From a virus: 25,440 nucleotides of DNA. The position numbers and the translations under genes were made by a program. Position 1 is the stretch's first letter. Each line of letters starts with the position of its first letter. The stretch lies in the IMG/VR virus record IMGVR_UViG_3300027985_001430, positions 1 through 25,440 of that record, one strand, 5' to 3'. The notes beneath the pieces are model-generated. The model was given only the letters and a program-made list of their open reading frames with translations, had not been told where the DNA came from and made no database searches. This document shows, in pieces, positions 13,792 through 22,678 of this stretch.

Positions 13792-14249
13792 ATGCTTTTG
13801 ATTATGCGTTCTAAAACGCTGACAAATATCCGTCTGACCTGATAATTAACTTTATCAATTGTCCGGTCCACAAACGGATTAGGCTTTATGCCTTTGCGCA
13901 TTATGCTTTTTTGTACCGCATAGGGATTTAATCCTTTCTTAATCGCCCAGATGCGCAGGGGTGCTCTTTTACTTTTAACCGACACATAATGCGGTTTTGT
14001 GCCTTCGTGTACTGCAACAGCGTATTCTTTTTTAGGAACAATAATTACACTCCCGCTACGCAACCTGATGCCGATACTCTGCCTCAAATGAGCGGTCACC
14101 CCAACCGGTGATTCTCTTTTCTCCTGTCCGGAAATAAGTTTGCCCGCATCCAAAAGGCCTCTCTGAATCTCACGATTGGCGGCCAGCGGATACATCCTGA
14201 ACACCTCTCTTAACTCGTTTATATTTTCAATCTTTATCTCAAACGGCAT
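13788..14249 (-). CDS. HK97 gp10-like head-tail connection protein
   Basis: A 153-residue protein with the family pattern: an N-terminal helix region (INELREVFRMYPLAANREIQ), SPVGVTAHLRQSI, and the core YAVAVHEGTKPHYVSVK. It ends with GIKPNPFVDRTIDKV, the 'P.PF...A' type motif common in gp10 proteins. They act at the head-tail joint. It lies between stopper and terminator genes, the standard order. An Arg/Lys-rich middle insertion (SKRAPLRIWAIKKGLNPYA) is visible, as in several relatives. Confidence 0.88.
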   Translation of the reverse strand: MPFEIKIENINELREVFRMYPLAANREIQRGLLDAGKLISGQEKRESPVGVTAHLRQSIGIRLRSGSVIIVPKKEYAVAVHEGTKPHYVSVKSKRAPLRIWAIKKGLNPYAVQKSIMRKGIKPNPFVDRTIDKVNYQVRRIFVSVLERIIKSI

Positions 14250-14250
14250 A

Positions 14251-14559
14251 TTAATTATTTGTTTTATAAATTATGGCTTCAATTCTGGTTAACGCGCCTC
14301 TTTCCAGCTTGCGGATGGCTTTAACGATATAGGTTTCACCCCCGCACTCCAGTCTGTCCGTTTCTCTGATATCTGAATGGCTTTCCGTATAGAGCTTAAG
14401 CATATCGGCCGGATTGCCCTCGCTTAAGAGAGTGTCCTCGGCCTTGATCGACATAATTGAGCCCTGAATTTCTCCAAGGAGCTCATAAATCTCCTTCTTT
14501 TTATCAGGAGTGCTTACCAACCGGTAAACAACTAATGTTTTGTTAAACGCGAATCTCAT
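14251..14559 (-). CDS. Head-tail stopper/joining protein
   Basis: A 102-residue beta-rich protein with TLVVYRLVSTPDKKKEI at the start and DIRETDRLECGGETYIVKAI in the second half. The 'D...GD.l...g..Y.V' type pattern is typical of head-tail joining (stopper) proteins that close the portal channel after packaging. It overlaps the adaptor gene as ATGA and stands 1 bp before the gp10-like gene, as in HK97-type phages. Confidence 0.8.
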   Translation of the reverse strand: MRFAFNKTLVVYRLVSTPDKKKEIYELLGEIQGSIMSIKAEDTLLSEGNPADMLKLYTESHSDIRETDRLECGGETYIVKAIRKLERGALTRIEAIIYKTNN

Positions 14560-15092
14560 ACTGAATACATTTTATAACGGGAAAGAATTGAGGCGATATC
14601 AGGCGATAAATGCTCTTCCCAGGAAATACCGGCATCGCCCAGATTTTCGGTTTTAATACCGTCGCTTTTGCGCTGATTCCATAGCTTGCCGACCAGTTTT
14701 AAAATCGCCAGTTTTAAATTATCCGGTACGTCTGAATCGGTATATCCGGCCTTGTAGCTTATTTTGTAATTCAGTTCACCTGACCTGACGGTTTTTAGCC
14801 GCACTATTCCCTGGTCTTTATAAAAAACATAATCCGTGTCCGGTAATGCCACCCAGCTACCATTGCTGTCATATTCCACGGTCAGGTCTTTCAGGTTTAA
14901 GTTATTATCCAGAAAAACATCGCCTTCTGTCTCATCACCATCAAAATACTCGGTAACCGAACCCTCCTTAATTTTGTTGTTAACCATGACCTCAGTCCAG
15001 CTGACAGCTCCTGATATCAAAAGTTCAATCACGCTGTCGTAATCGTTCACAGTCAAACCGATATAATTTTTAAATTCATCTGCGCTAATCAT
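14556..15092 (-). CDS. Head-tail connector adaptor (HK97 gp6-like)
   Basis: A 178-residue protein. N-terminal helices (MISADEFKNYIGL, YDSVIELLISGAVSWTEVMV) are followed by a beta insertion (about 45-115) and then YKAGYTDSDVPDNLKLAILK and a helical tail. The 'Y.aGy....vP..lk.Ai..l' pattern marks gp6-type adaptors, which form a ring under the portal. The first gene of the connector group after the capsid. Confidence 0.85.
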   Translation of the reverse strand: MISADEFKNYIGLTVNDYDSVIELLISGAVSWTEVMVNNKIKEGSVTEYFDGDETEGDVFLDNNLNLKDLTVEYDSNGSWVALPDTDYVFYKDQGIVRLKTVRSGELNYKISYKAGYTDSDVPDNLKLAILKLVGKLWNQRKSDGIKTENLGDAGISWEEHLSPDIASILSRYKMYSV

Positions 15093-15145
15093 ATTTATAA
15101 AACCTTAATTCCTGATCCCGAAAATAAGGACCAGGCATCAATGCT

Positions 15146-15361
15146 TTATACTTTTGAGCAGATTTTGGCATCAATCAGCTTCCTGGCTCTTTCCGGCTCC
15201 AGTCCGGCTACTTCACCTTTTAAATATGGAGTGTGCGCCTGATTAAACCTGACTCTGGTCAGATTTTTCTTTGGCGCTTTTTCCTTGCTTTCACTGCCTT
15301 TATTTTCCCGGCTGTCGCCCTCCTGATTAGGCTGTTGATTGTTTTTGTTGTTGTTTGCCAT
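15146..15361 (-). CDS. Small protein after the capsid gene (possible capsid-associated protein)
   Basis: A 71-residue protein with a disordered, Asn/Gln/Glu/Lys-rich first half and the compact end RVRFNQAHTPYLKGEVAGL then EPERARKLIDAKI. This 'Y..GEvAGl..e.A..Li..g' pattern recurs in small phage proteins encoded between capsid and connector genes. Some are annotated as head fibre or capsid-associated, but the role is not established. No membrane segment. Confidence 0.75.
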   Translation of the reverse strand: MANNNKNNQQPNQEGDSRENKGSESKEKAPKKNLTRVRFNQAHTPYLKGEVAGLEPERARKLIDAKICSKV

Positions 15362-15404
15362 AGCTTTGCTTTTAAAATTAAGTTAATTATAAATTCACTA
15401 TTTC

Positions 15405-15435
15405 CTCTCCACCTGCTTCAATCACAGGCGGAGAG
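15405..15435 (-). promoter_or_regulatory. Hairpin in the capsid gene 3' region
   Basis: CTCTCCGCCTG and CAGGTGGAGAG (coding strand) form an 11-bp stem with one G-U pair around a 9-nt loop, 18 bp after the capsid stop. GAAATAG, not a T-run, follows. It is therefore better explained as a 3'-stabilising or RNase-stop hairpin that raises capsid mRNA levels than as a terminator. Confidence 0.6.
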
Positions 15436-15453
15436 TATAACAATAAACCAGTT

Positions 15454-16518
15454 CTATTTTACTCCGGTCAGTTTCTTGCCCGCTTCCGGCATGGTAAACA
15501 CGCCGTCAACCGCTTCCGCTACTACCACCTCAGTCTGCAGTTTACTGATAACCTTGTCGGTATCAATAAACATCTCCTCGCCGTCTTTAATCCAGTAATA
15601 CCACGGATCAAAGAACAGGATTTCCGTTTCGTCCATGCCTACCCCCAGATTGCCAGGAATATCAGCACTCTCCAGAACCGGACGGTTGAAGATAGTCTGA
15701 TCCCGGACATCAAAGATCGGCATGTCGTTCTTGTCTTTAAGCGCTCTGATCAGCTTCATACCAGCGCCGGATGTCATAAACACCGCTTTTTCACGGTACT
15801 GTTCTGGTAACTCGTAATACAGATTCAGAAGATCATCATAACCGAAATCAACATCAGCCTGTGCAACCTCTCCCAGTCCGGCGCCCCTGACACCATTTGG
15901 CTTGCCTGAGCCGTCTCCAGCCACAAACGCTGTTTCCTCCGAATCCCTCAGTTTTCGGGAACTGAGCTCGCCGATAAAATCAACGATATTGAACGCTGAG
16001 GTATTAAGCAGTTTGCGCGGGATTAATACCCGGGCCGCCAGATAATAATCAGACAAACTCTTTTTCTCAATGGTCGGATTGCTCTGGTCAATACTGGCAT
16101 TATCATCCACCCAGTATGCGGTAACGCCTGTGCCTTCGGTCGGCAACTGGAAATTGCCGGACAGCTTAAACGAATAAGCCAGCTGGCGCATGCGCGAAAT
16201 TTTATCCTTTTTGGTAAGGATAAAATCCGCCAGTTCAGTCGGAATGGTGTGTCCGAAAGAGTTATTGCCGGTATCAATCGCCTTGTCTTCCAGCTTGCCA
16301 AAACACAGGTCTTTGACAAACTGAGCCGCTTTCTCTACCTTATCCTCCTCAGTTGGTTTTTTGATGTCGGCCAAACCTTTCTGGGTTTCCTTTAAAATCT
16401 CGTTTTTCAAATCCCCGACAATCTCTTTAACTCCGTCGGCAATCAGCTGGTTCAACTCTTTCATGGTGATTTCCTTGACTTCCTGATTGTTATTTTTTTC
16501 TTTTTCCTTTGGGTCCAT
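15454..16518 (-). CDS. Major capsid protein, HK97 fold
   Basis: A 354-residue protein. Residues 1 to about 75 are charged and coiled (IADGVKEIVGDLKNEIL), the expected delta domain that acts as built-in scaffold and is cut off by the protease encoded just upstream. The rest has HK97-family landmarks: PTELADFILTKKDKISRMR, the E-loop/P-domain start with FQLPTEGTGVTAYWVDD, and FVAGDGSGKPNGVRG at 199-212. The end has ILFFDPWYYWIKDGEEMFI. No separate scaffold gene is present. The start at ATG 16518 is 4 bp after the protease stop. Confidence 0.95.
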   Translation of the reverse strand: MDPKEKEKNNNQEVKEITMKELNQLIADGVKEIVGDLKNEILKETQKGLADIKKPTEEDKVEKAAQFVKDLCFGKLEDKAIDTGNNSFGHTIPTELADFILTKKDKISRMRQLAYSFKLSGNFQLPTEGTGVTAYWVDDNASIDQSNPTIEKKSLSDYYLAARVLIPRKLLNTSAFNIVDFIGELSSRKLRDSEETAFVAGDGSGKPNGVRGAGLGEVAQADVDFGYDDLLNLYYELPEQYREKAVFMTSGAGMKLIRALKDKNDMPIFDVRDQTIFNRPVLESADIPGNLGVGMDETEILFFDPWYYWIKDGEEMFIDTDKVISKLQTEVVVAEAVDGVFTMPEAGKKLTGVK

Positions 16519-16522
16519 AAGA

Positions 16523-17299
16523 TTATTTAGTTATTCTTAATACGTACTCGCAGGCTTTATCAGCCTGCTTGACTGCTTGCCTGATACGGAGCATTTTCTG
16601 CTTATCCGCTTGGGCTTCGACCTTTACCCCCTTGTTATCGAGGACTTTTAAATATTTTGCATATTTATAACTCAATTTGATCCGCTTCACTTCACCGCCT
16701 TTATAATAAATTTTCACCCGCATTTTTTTATAATCCACATCCACGTAGTCAACTGTTTTCTCTTTGGCTTCTTTTTTTTTATCATCCTTAACATTAATCA
16801 ACTGCGTATCCGGATTGGCACCGGCCAGTACCGGCGACCATTCATACAGCCGGACTTTTTTGATAATCCGGTTATCATTTTCGTCCCACTCATAATCAAG
16901 GATCTTAAAGCCAATGCTGAATTCATCAATTATGCCGAATTTGATATCACTGAATGACTCCCGGCCTCTCTGCGTTTCCAGATTAAACTGCGCCCGGATA
17001 AAAAGCCCCTTATCATCCTCTTCGCCTTTCAGAGTCTTGGCAATCGGTTCTTCCCAGTTATGCATCCAGACTCCCTTGGGCAGTTTCTTCCTCAGGCTCT
17101 CGACAAAAGCGCCCCGCCTGATAATATCCCCGACCAGGTCAACATTATCGAAAATCGATACATAGGCCTCAATAATGCCCTGGTCTTTTTCTTCCTTCTG
17201 CTCGATTATTTTGATCTCCGCCCTGGCTCTCACCCTGATCATCTTATTTTCAATTTCGCCGGAATGTTTGTTATTTTCTTTTTTTATTGGTTTTTTCAT
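16523..17299 (-). CDS. Prohead maturation protease (HK97 type, peptidase U35)
   Basis: A 258-residue protein. The protease domain (about 22-175) shows IIEAYVSIFDNVDLVGDII, GAFVESLRKKLPKGVWMHNW with catalytic His80, and DEFSIGFKI with Ser128, followed by YEWSPVLAGANPDT. These are the conserved positions of the U35 family, which cleaves the capsid delta domain and itself during head maturation. The Lys-rich C-terminal 70 residues are longer than the core requires and may bind scaffold or DNA. It lies between the portal and capsid genes. Confidence 0.95.
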   Translation of the reverse strand: MKKPIKKENNKHSGEIENKMIRVRARAEIKIIEQKEEKDQGIIEAYVSIFDNVDLVGDIIRRGAFVESLRKKLPKGVWMHNWEEPIAKTLKGEEDDKGLFIRAQFNLETQRGRESFSDIKFGIIDEFSIGFKILDYEWDENDNRIIKKVRLYEWSPVLAGANPDTQLINVKDDKKKEAKEKTVDYVDVDYKKMRVKIYYKGGEVKRIKLSYKYAKYLKVLDNKGVKVEAQADKQKMLRIRQAVKQADKACEYVLRITK

Positions 17300-17323
17300 A
17301 TGGTTGATGTGTTTAATAAATTA

Positions 17324-19393
17324 TTACAATGGAGTAAAATCGCATTTGCAGTTAGGATGAGTCTGACCCGGGATCTGTCCCTCAATGCTTTTGACCGTCC
17401 ATTCCTCCAGGCTCTTTACAATACATAAACTGCAGGCGCCGGGCGATAACAGCCATTCCACATCAGTATAGCCGTAATGCTCATAGGTCTTTCGGTGCGC
17501 TTCTACCACACCCCGGGATGTTTCGGTCCGGGCGATCATATCCGCCCGCGAATCCTTGGCAAAATCAAAAACCGCTTCCACCCTCTTGCTTAATTTCCCA
17601 ATATCTTCTCCCTCAGCAACACCCTCTTTCAGGGCTTCGGCAAAATTATCTATAGTCGTGTTATTAATCGTTTCTCCGGTTTCCTGGCTCACTTTAGCCA
17701 ACCACTCCCTGATAAAATCCATATCCACAATCATATCCTCGCCAACCAGTTCACTGGCTCCTCTTATGCCGGACATAACCGTCTCATACATCAGGGGTGA
17801 AATCAGGTCAATTGTAGCCTGTAATTCCTGGGTTTTACTGACTCCGTAATCTCCGGCAGTGTCCTTTTTGTAATTCTCTTTTAAACTTTCTATAAAGCGG
17901 ATTTTCTGCGCTTCAAAAAATTCAATAAATTTGCTTTTCCATAATTTCTCCAGCTGCACTTCCTGTTCCATGCGGGATTTATAAAACAACTCTTTTTGCT
18001 CGTCGCTTACTGTCTTTGTTTTATCTTTAATTATTTTTAAAACAACTTTTTTCTCGCCCTCAATTTTACTGATAATTTTATCCGTGGCTTTCCGGGCGAT
18101 TTTATTTATTCTCAGATTCCGGTTTAATATCCGCCTCTTTATGAGCTTTTGTGTTTTCAGGTTAATCTGTCCGCTTCTTCCGGCCTTTATTTTTATAAAC
18201 TGCTCCTGTTTTTGTTCGCCTCCGATTAACGGCATATTAGACAAGGGCATATAAATATAATCTCCGCCATTAACCGCTTCCAGTCCTTCCATTTCTCTGA
18301 TTTCATTAGTAGTCATCCATTTATTCCAGCTTTCAGTCTTTCTTTTTAAATCCATTTCCTGATCATCCCGGGCCAGTGGCTCAAAGGAAAGCCAGAGGTC
18401 GGTCCCAAATTTCGGCACTAAAAATTCATTCAACTGCTCAACCATTTCCGTGGCCAAAGGCTCCAGTGTCCATTTATTAAACACATACTCGGCCGCAACC
18501 GCACTGGCGCGGTTAACATCTTCAAACACACCCAGCACCGGCTTGGGTACGCCGAAAATAGAAAGTATTTCATCCCGGTTCATCTTCCGGCTTTCAATAA
18601 AATCCAGATCCTTCGGGGGCAGGCTGACCTGCTTATACTTCATTCCGCCCTCAAGAAGCATCGGCTTATAAGTATTCTCATAGCCCTGATATTCTTTCTC
18701 AAATTCCTTTTTAAGCCTTTTTCTTGTTTCCCTGCTGACATTGCTACTAGTTTCCAAAAACCCGCTCGGCCGGGCGTTGTTTTTGAGAAGATTGCTGTTT
18801 GACTGCAAAATATAATCATCATTCTCAGCGGTCATCCTGACGGCCTCAATCACGCCTATTCCCCGGTCGGGATTGCGGGGATTATAATTTTTTAAAAATA
18901 TCACTTCATCCGGCGAATAAGTTTTTTTGAATGTGCCGATCTGATAGGTGTAGCTCTGTAGCTGTCCATTCTTGTCTTTTTGCACCCGGAAGTATTCCGG
19001 CCGGGCAATGTAAATATTGCTTGGATATTTATCGCTTTCGTTAACTTTGGTCAGTACCCAGGGGCTGGCACCAAGTAAATCTCTGTAGATTATGCTTAAC
19101 TGAATAAAATTATATTTGGTCATTTCAGGGTTAACCCGATACAAAAGCTCCAGTAATTCATGTTCCAGGATTTCCTCCACATCGCCGTTTTTTTTAAGCC
19201 GGTAAAGCCTGAACTCAATCTGCGCCAAACCCATGCTTCTTCTCGCGACACATGCATATACCCAGGACTTATAAAAATCCAGGGCATCGCTTTTGGTAAT
19301 CACTCTGGCCATCATGCCAGTGTTCATAAAAAACGAGAACGGCACAGCTCCTTTGTGAACGATTGATTGGTATAATCTTTTAAAAATATTCAT
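17324..19393 (-). CDS. Portal protein fused to a MuF-type head morphogenesis domain
   Basis: A 689-residue fusion. Residues 1 to about 390 are an HK97-type portal: FYKSWVYACVARRSMGLAQI near the N-terminus, IYIARPEYFRV, ADDVIFLK-like SPDEVIFLKNYNP, and MNRDEILSIFGVPKPVLGV. After a Lys/Arg-rich linker (about 400-470) comes a helical region and a MuF domain: IARTETSRGVVEAHRKTYEH, then C654-x2-C657 and H679-PN-C682-K-C684, the usual possible metal site of this family. Portal proteins form the dodecameric DNA gate; MuF is a minor head protein, sometimes ejected. Most phages encode them separately; fusions are known but less common. Start codon 19393 is 5 bp after the large terminase stop. Confidence 0.93.
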   Translation of the reverse strand: MNIFKRLYQSIVHKGAVPFSFFMNTGMMARVITKSDALDFYKSWVYACVARRSMGLAQIEFRLYRLKKNGDVEEILEHELLELLYRVNPEMTKYNFIQLSIIYRDLLGASPWVLTKVNESDKYPSNIYIARPEYFRVQKDKNGQLQSYTYQIGTFKKTYSPDEVIFLKNYNPRNPDRGIGVIEAVRMTAENDDYILQSNSNLLKNNARPSGFLETSSNVSRETRKRLKKEFEKEYQGYENTYKPMLLEGGMKYKQVSLPPKDLDFIESRKMNRDEILSIFGVPKPVLGVFEDVNRASAVAAEYVFNKWTLEPLATEMVEQLNEFLVPKFGTDLWLSFEPLARDDQEMDLKRKTESWNKWMTTNEIREMEGLEAVNGGDYIYMPLSNMPLIGGEQKQEQFIKIKAGRSGQINLKTQKLIKRRILNRNLRINKIARKATDKIISKIEGEKKVVLKIIKDKTKTVSDEQKELFYKSRMEQEVQLEKLWKSKFIEFFEAQKIRFIESLKENYKKDTAGDYGVSKTQELQATIDLISPLMYETVMSGIRGASELVGEDMIVDMDFIREWLAKVSQETGETINNTTIDNFAEALKEGVAEGEDIGKLSKRVEAVFDFAKDSRADMIARTETSRGVVEAHRKTYEHYGYTDVEWLLSPGACSLCIVKSLEEWTVKSIEGQIPGQTHPNCKCDFTPL

Positions 19394-19398
19394 AAAAA

Positions 19399-20838
19399 CT
19401 ATAAACTTGATATTCTCAGTACCGCTTCTTTGCGGTCATAGAAAGTAAAGCAGAGCGCATCCCAGAAATCAGGGCTGGGAACTCCTCGTGCCAAAAGATC
19501 GTCTTTTGATTCCATCTGGATCTTGCCGTCTCCACCACTGGCTACTTTCCACTTAATCTCATCAACTTCGGCAAATTCAGAGCCGTAAACTCTGCCCTCT
19601 TTTTCGGTAATCATTTTTTTGGCTTTGAAGTTTGCTTCCGCCTTGATGTTTATGTACAGATTCATGCCCTCTTCTGACGGCTTATCATTTGCCCGGCAGG
19701 CATTAACATAAATCTCCTCCTCTTCCAGCCGGTCCACCACGCCTGATCCGACACCGACCACGTCCACAAACACGTCATAATCGTCAATTTTTTCCTCTCG
19801 AGAGATCAGCTTAATCTCATCCACGATTTTCATGGTGTTGCGGGTCTTCATCTTGCGCTTGATATATGCCCGCGGTTTGCCGGTTGCTTTATCGATCCCC
19901 CTGATGACAAACACTGTCCAGTTCCCGCCTCTGGCTACATCAACCCCGAGCTTTTTCCCGTGTTTCTTCAATTCCGGCTTTTCCTGGCAGTACATCACTT
20001 CCTGTTCCCGGGATGTCATCAATTTCCGGTAGCCTTTTGAATCCACATCATCCTCATCAGGGAATAAGCACTTATACAAAATATTCGATAATGGCAATTT
20101 CAAAGCCTTGTCCAAAAACTCTTTTGTATAACGCCCTTCTCTTAAAGCCTGATAACAATCGATATAAATTTTAAAATAATCCTTATCTTTCCATGTTTTT
20201 AAAAAATGATTATTGTGAAACGGATTGCCGATTTTGATATAGCAGGACTGAACACGCTCATTCCCGATTTTTTGTTTACCGGCCACCATCCTGAATACCG
20301 TGGCCTCAATCTCATCCGGAATCAAAGCGCTCTCATCCTGAATCACAATCCGGCCGCCTTCTCCCATGACTGACTTGACCCCCGACACAACGCTTCTGGC
20401 TTCAACACTTAAAGCAAATAATCCTCCGCCATTTCTTAAAACAATCCTGTCCTTGCTGGCTTCCTGCCTTAACATGTCAATCTTATCTTTCTTTTCAAGA
20501 AGTGAACTGAACATCGGACTATCGCCAATATGCTCAATGTAATACCGCATTATCTTTTTTGCCTGTTCTTTTTTCGGTGCTACTACCGGAATCAGTTCAC
20601 CCTGAATACAGCTCACAATAATGCAGGCCAGAGCCACGATCAAACTCTTTCCATACTGCGTACAGGCTATGATTTGAATGTACTCAAAATGCCTAAATAC
20701 TATTGCCCAGAAAATTACCAATTGCCCCGCGGTTATCACTTCGCTTGCCCGGTAGCCTTCTATGTTGAAATTAGCAAGCAGTGATAAGCATACTTCACGT
20801 TCCTCCGGCGGTATTTTTGGTAACTTTACTTTTAGCAT
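19399..20838 (-). CDS. Terminase large subunit
   Basis: A 479-residue DNA packaging motor. ATPase domain: Walker A-type CTQYGKS (residues 59-65), Walker B IVIQDES (Asp168, Glu169), coupling-type motif KIGNP. Nuclease domain (RNase H-like fold): GVDVARGGNW (Asp300), VFVDVVGVGSGVVDRL (Asp359) and SPDFWDAL (Asp457/Asp460) provide the metal-binding acidic residues. All key residues are intact. It pumps DNA through the portal and cuts concatemers. Its start lies 44 bp inside the small-subunit gene, suggesting coupled translation. Confidence 0.96.
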   Translation of the reverse strand: MLKVKLPKIPPEEREVCLSLLANFNIEGYRASEVITAGQLVIFWAIVFRHFEYIQIIACTQYGKSLIVALACIIVSCIQGELIPVVAPKKEQAKKIMRYYIEHIGDSPMFSSLLEKKDKIDMLRQEASKDRIVLRNGGGLFALSVEARSVVSGVKSVMGEGGRIVIQDESALIPDEIEATVFRMVAGKQKIGNERVQSCYIKIGNPFHNNHFLKTWKDKDYFKIYIDCYQALREGRYTKEFLDKALKLPLSNILYKCLFPDEDDVDSKGYRKLMTSREQEVMYCQEKPELKKHGKKLGVDVARGGNWTVFVIRGIDKATGKPRAYIKRKMKTRNTMKIVDEIKLISREEKIDDYDVFVDVVGVGSGVVDRLEEEEIYVNACRANDKPSEEGMNLYINIKAEANFKAKKMITEKEGRVYGSEFAEVDEIKWKVASGGDGKIQMESKDDLLARGVPSPDFWDALCFTFYDRKEAVLRISSL

Positions 20839-21265
20839 CTCCTTTTACTTTTAGCTTTTTAATCAGGCCGTCATAATCATTCCTGATCTCTTCCAGTTCC
20901 CGCGAATCATTTACATCAACCTCGCTTTTCGGCTTATACTTCGGATGCTTGCTCTTTAAGTAAAATATTATGGAGGCGGTATCGTCATTGGCAATTTTTT
21001 TAATTAATTTACTTTCTACATAACTGCGCTGATCCCATTCAAGGTCATCAACCTGCTCAGCAAACTCTTTGTCAGCCTCAATCCACCGGTAAAAGGTTTT
21101 GGGTGTAATGCCGATTCTTTTGCAGGCGATTGTGATTATCCCCTTGTTCTTTTCAAGCTCATCTAAAATTAACTTTTTGTTCTTTTTGGTACGAGCAATT
21201 ACCTTGGGTCTGTTTTCCCGTGATTCCCCCTTTTTTATAGTGTGACATTTGTGACATTTGCTCAT
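20795..21265 (-). CDS. Terminase small subunit
   Basis: A 156-residue protein with a helix-turn-helix at about 41-62 (KGIITIACKRIGITPKTFYR then WIEADKEF), an oligomerisation helical region and SIIFYLKSKHPKYKPK near 98-115, all typical of small terminases that recognise packaging sites. The acidic helix (SRELEEIRNDYDGLIKKL) may contact the large subunit. The N-terminal MSKCHKCHT holds one CxxC-like pair, unusual for the family and of unclear meaning. Gene order before the large subunit supports the call. Confidence 0.9.
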   Translation of the reverse strand: MSKCHKCHTIKKGESRENRPKVIARTKKNKKLILDELEKNKGIITIACKRIGITPKTFYRWIEADKEFAEQVDDLEWDQRSYVESKLIKKIANDDTASIIFYLKSKHPKYKPKSEVDVNDSRELEEIRNDYDGLIKKLKVKGDAKSKVTKNTAGGT

Positions 21266-21278
21266 AAAAATTTTTCCA

Positions 21279-21443
21279 TTAATTTGGGTAACTTTTGCGC
21301 CAAATCTCTATTTTTTTAGAGTATTTCTCTAACCTCGCTTTATTCCTGAATAATCGGTAATTTTTACACTTCTTTTTCATGCAATAATTGAATACTTTGC
21401 CGGTCTTAATCTCCTCCTGTTTCCTCAAGCAGTAAAAAATCAT
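21279..21443 (-). CDS. 54-residue basic Cys-containing protein
   Basis: From ATG 21443 (overlapping the methyltransferase stop as ATGA) the minus strand encodes 54 residues starting MIFYCLRKQEEIKTGKVF, with NYCMKKKCKNYR, ending WRKSYPN before TAA at 21279. Cys5, Cys21 and Cys26 with many Lys/Arg suggest a small nucleic-acid-binding or metal-binding protein, though a full four-ligand site is not visible. It fills the 170-bp gap before the small terminase gene with 13 bp to spare. Confidence 0.7.
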   Translation of the reverse strand: MIFYCLRKQEEIKTGKVFNYCMKKKCKNYRLFRNKARLEKYSKKIEIWRKSYPN

Positions 21444-22678
21444 AATTTCTTAGCCTTAAGCGATGTATGCTCCTCCCAGCGCTTGATAATAACATCAACA
21501 TATTTGGGGTCCAATTCCATACAAAAACATTTCCTTTTAAGTTGATCACACGCCATAAGCGTTGATCCAGAACCGCCAAATAGGTCAACTACAATATTTC
21601 CTCTTTCGCTGTTTTTCTTTAAAGCCCTTTCGGGAAGTCGTAATGGTTTTTGAGTAGGATGCACGTAATTCTGCGTAACATCCCTTTTCTCATACCAAAC
21701 ATCCATCAGCTCGCTGAAATCATCGAAATCCAAATGAAATACATCTTTTAAATTATTTATTTTCTTATTTTTAAAATGACTCTTTTTATTTTTCCAACCA
21801 ACCATGCATGGCTCATACTGCCGATGATAATCCTGCCCGCGTGAAAATACCATTGAATTTTTAAGCCAAATAATAATCTGGCTCATATGCCAGCCAGCCT
21901 GTTCAAAGGCCTGCCGGTTTATCCAGTTATTCTTATTGGCAAACCACCAATAAATCGTTACGTCATCAGTCGTGTGATTATATAAATTTTTTAAAATATC
22001 GGTGTAAAATTCCAGACATTCTTTATCGGTTTTTTTGTCGTTGAATATTTTGCCACCACTCCCGCCGAATTTAGTTGAACTGTAATCTAGTCCACCCGGC
22101 GATTTGTAATCAACATTATAGGGCGGGTCCGTAAATACCATTCTCCCAAGTTTGCCGTCCATTAATTTCTCAACATCTTCCGCTTTGGCTGAATCACCAC
22201 ACATTAAGCGATGTTCTCCCAGTTGATAAATATCTCCCAGTTTTGCATTTGGCTTTTTGATTTTCTTATACTCCTCTTCGGCATCAAACTCATCCTCTTC
22301 AATCTCGGCTATAAGATCCTTGTCAAAACCAGTTAATTCCAAAATACTCTCATCAAGCTCTTTTAATTCTTCAATTACCAATTCCATCTCCCAATCACTC
22401 TCATTAAGCTTATTATCTGCCAGACGATAAGCTTTGGCCTTTTTAGCTGGAAGATTAACCGTAATGCAGGGCACTACTTTTAATTTAAGCAACTTAGCGG
22501 CTTCAAACCTCCCATGTCCGACTATGATCACTTTGTTCTTATCCAAAACCAGGGGCTGGTTAAAACCAAACTCCTTGATGCTGTCAGCAATCTGTTTGAT
22601 CTGTTTAGCCGGGTGCTTTTTAGCATTCTTCTCGTATGGTTTTATGTCTTCAATTTTTATTTCCTCCTCTTTTGCCAT
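21440..22678 (-). CDS. ParB/Srx-domain DNA methyltransferase (N6-adenine or N4-cytosine)
   Basis: A 412-residue fusion. Residues about 8-115 form a ParB-like N-terminal domain (IKPYEKNAKKHPAKQIKQIA, GHGRFEAAKLL at 54-64, KAYRLADNKLNESDW). Residues about 145-405 are an amino-methyltransferase: LGEHRLMCGDSAKAEDV, motif IV TDPPYNVDY (DPPY at 184-187), HPTQKP, and motif I DLFGGSGST at 365-373. The order IV before I is the beta class. It would methylate phage DNA, most likely against host restriction or to mark packaging or replication. No restriction endonuclease gene is adjacent, so it is an orphan enzyme. The target sequence cannot be read from the gene. Confidence 0.95.
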   Translation of the reverse strand: MAKEEEIKIEDIKPYEKNAKKHPAKQIKQIADSIKEFGFNQPLVLDKNKVIIVGHGRFEAAKLLKLKVVPCITVNLPAKKAKAYRLADNKLNESDWEMELVIEELKELDESILELTGFDKDLIAEIEEDEFDAEEEYKKIKKPNAKLGDIYQLGEHRLMCGDSAKAEDVEKLMDGKLGRMVFTDPPYNVDYKSPGGLDYSSTKFGGSGGKIFNDKKTDKECLEFYTDILKNLYNHTTDDVTIYWWFANKNNWINRQAFEQAGWHMSQIIIWLKNSMVFSRGQDYHRQYEPCMVGWKNKKSHFKNKKINNLKDVFHLDFDDFSELMDVWYEKRDVTQNYVHPTQKPLRLPERALKKNSERGNIVVDLFGGSGSTLMACDQLKRKCFCMELDPKYVDVIIKRWEEHTSLKAKKL

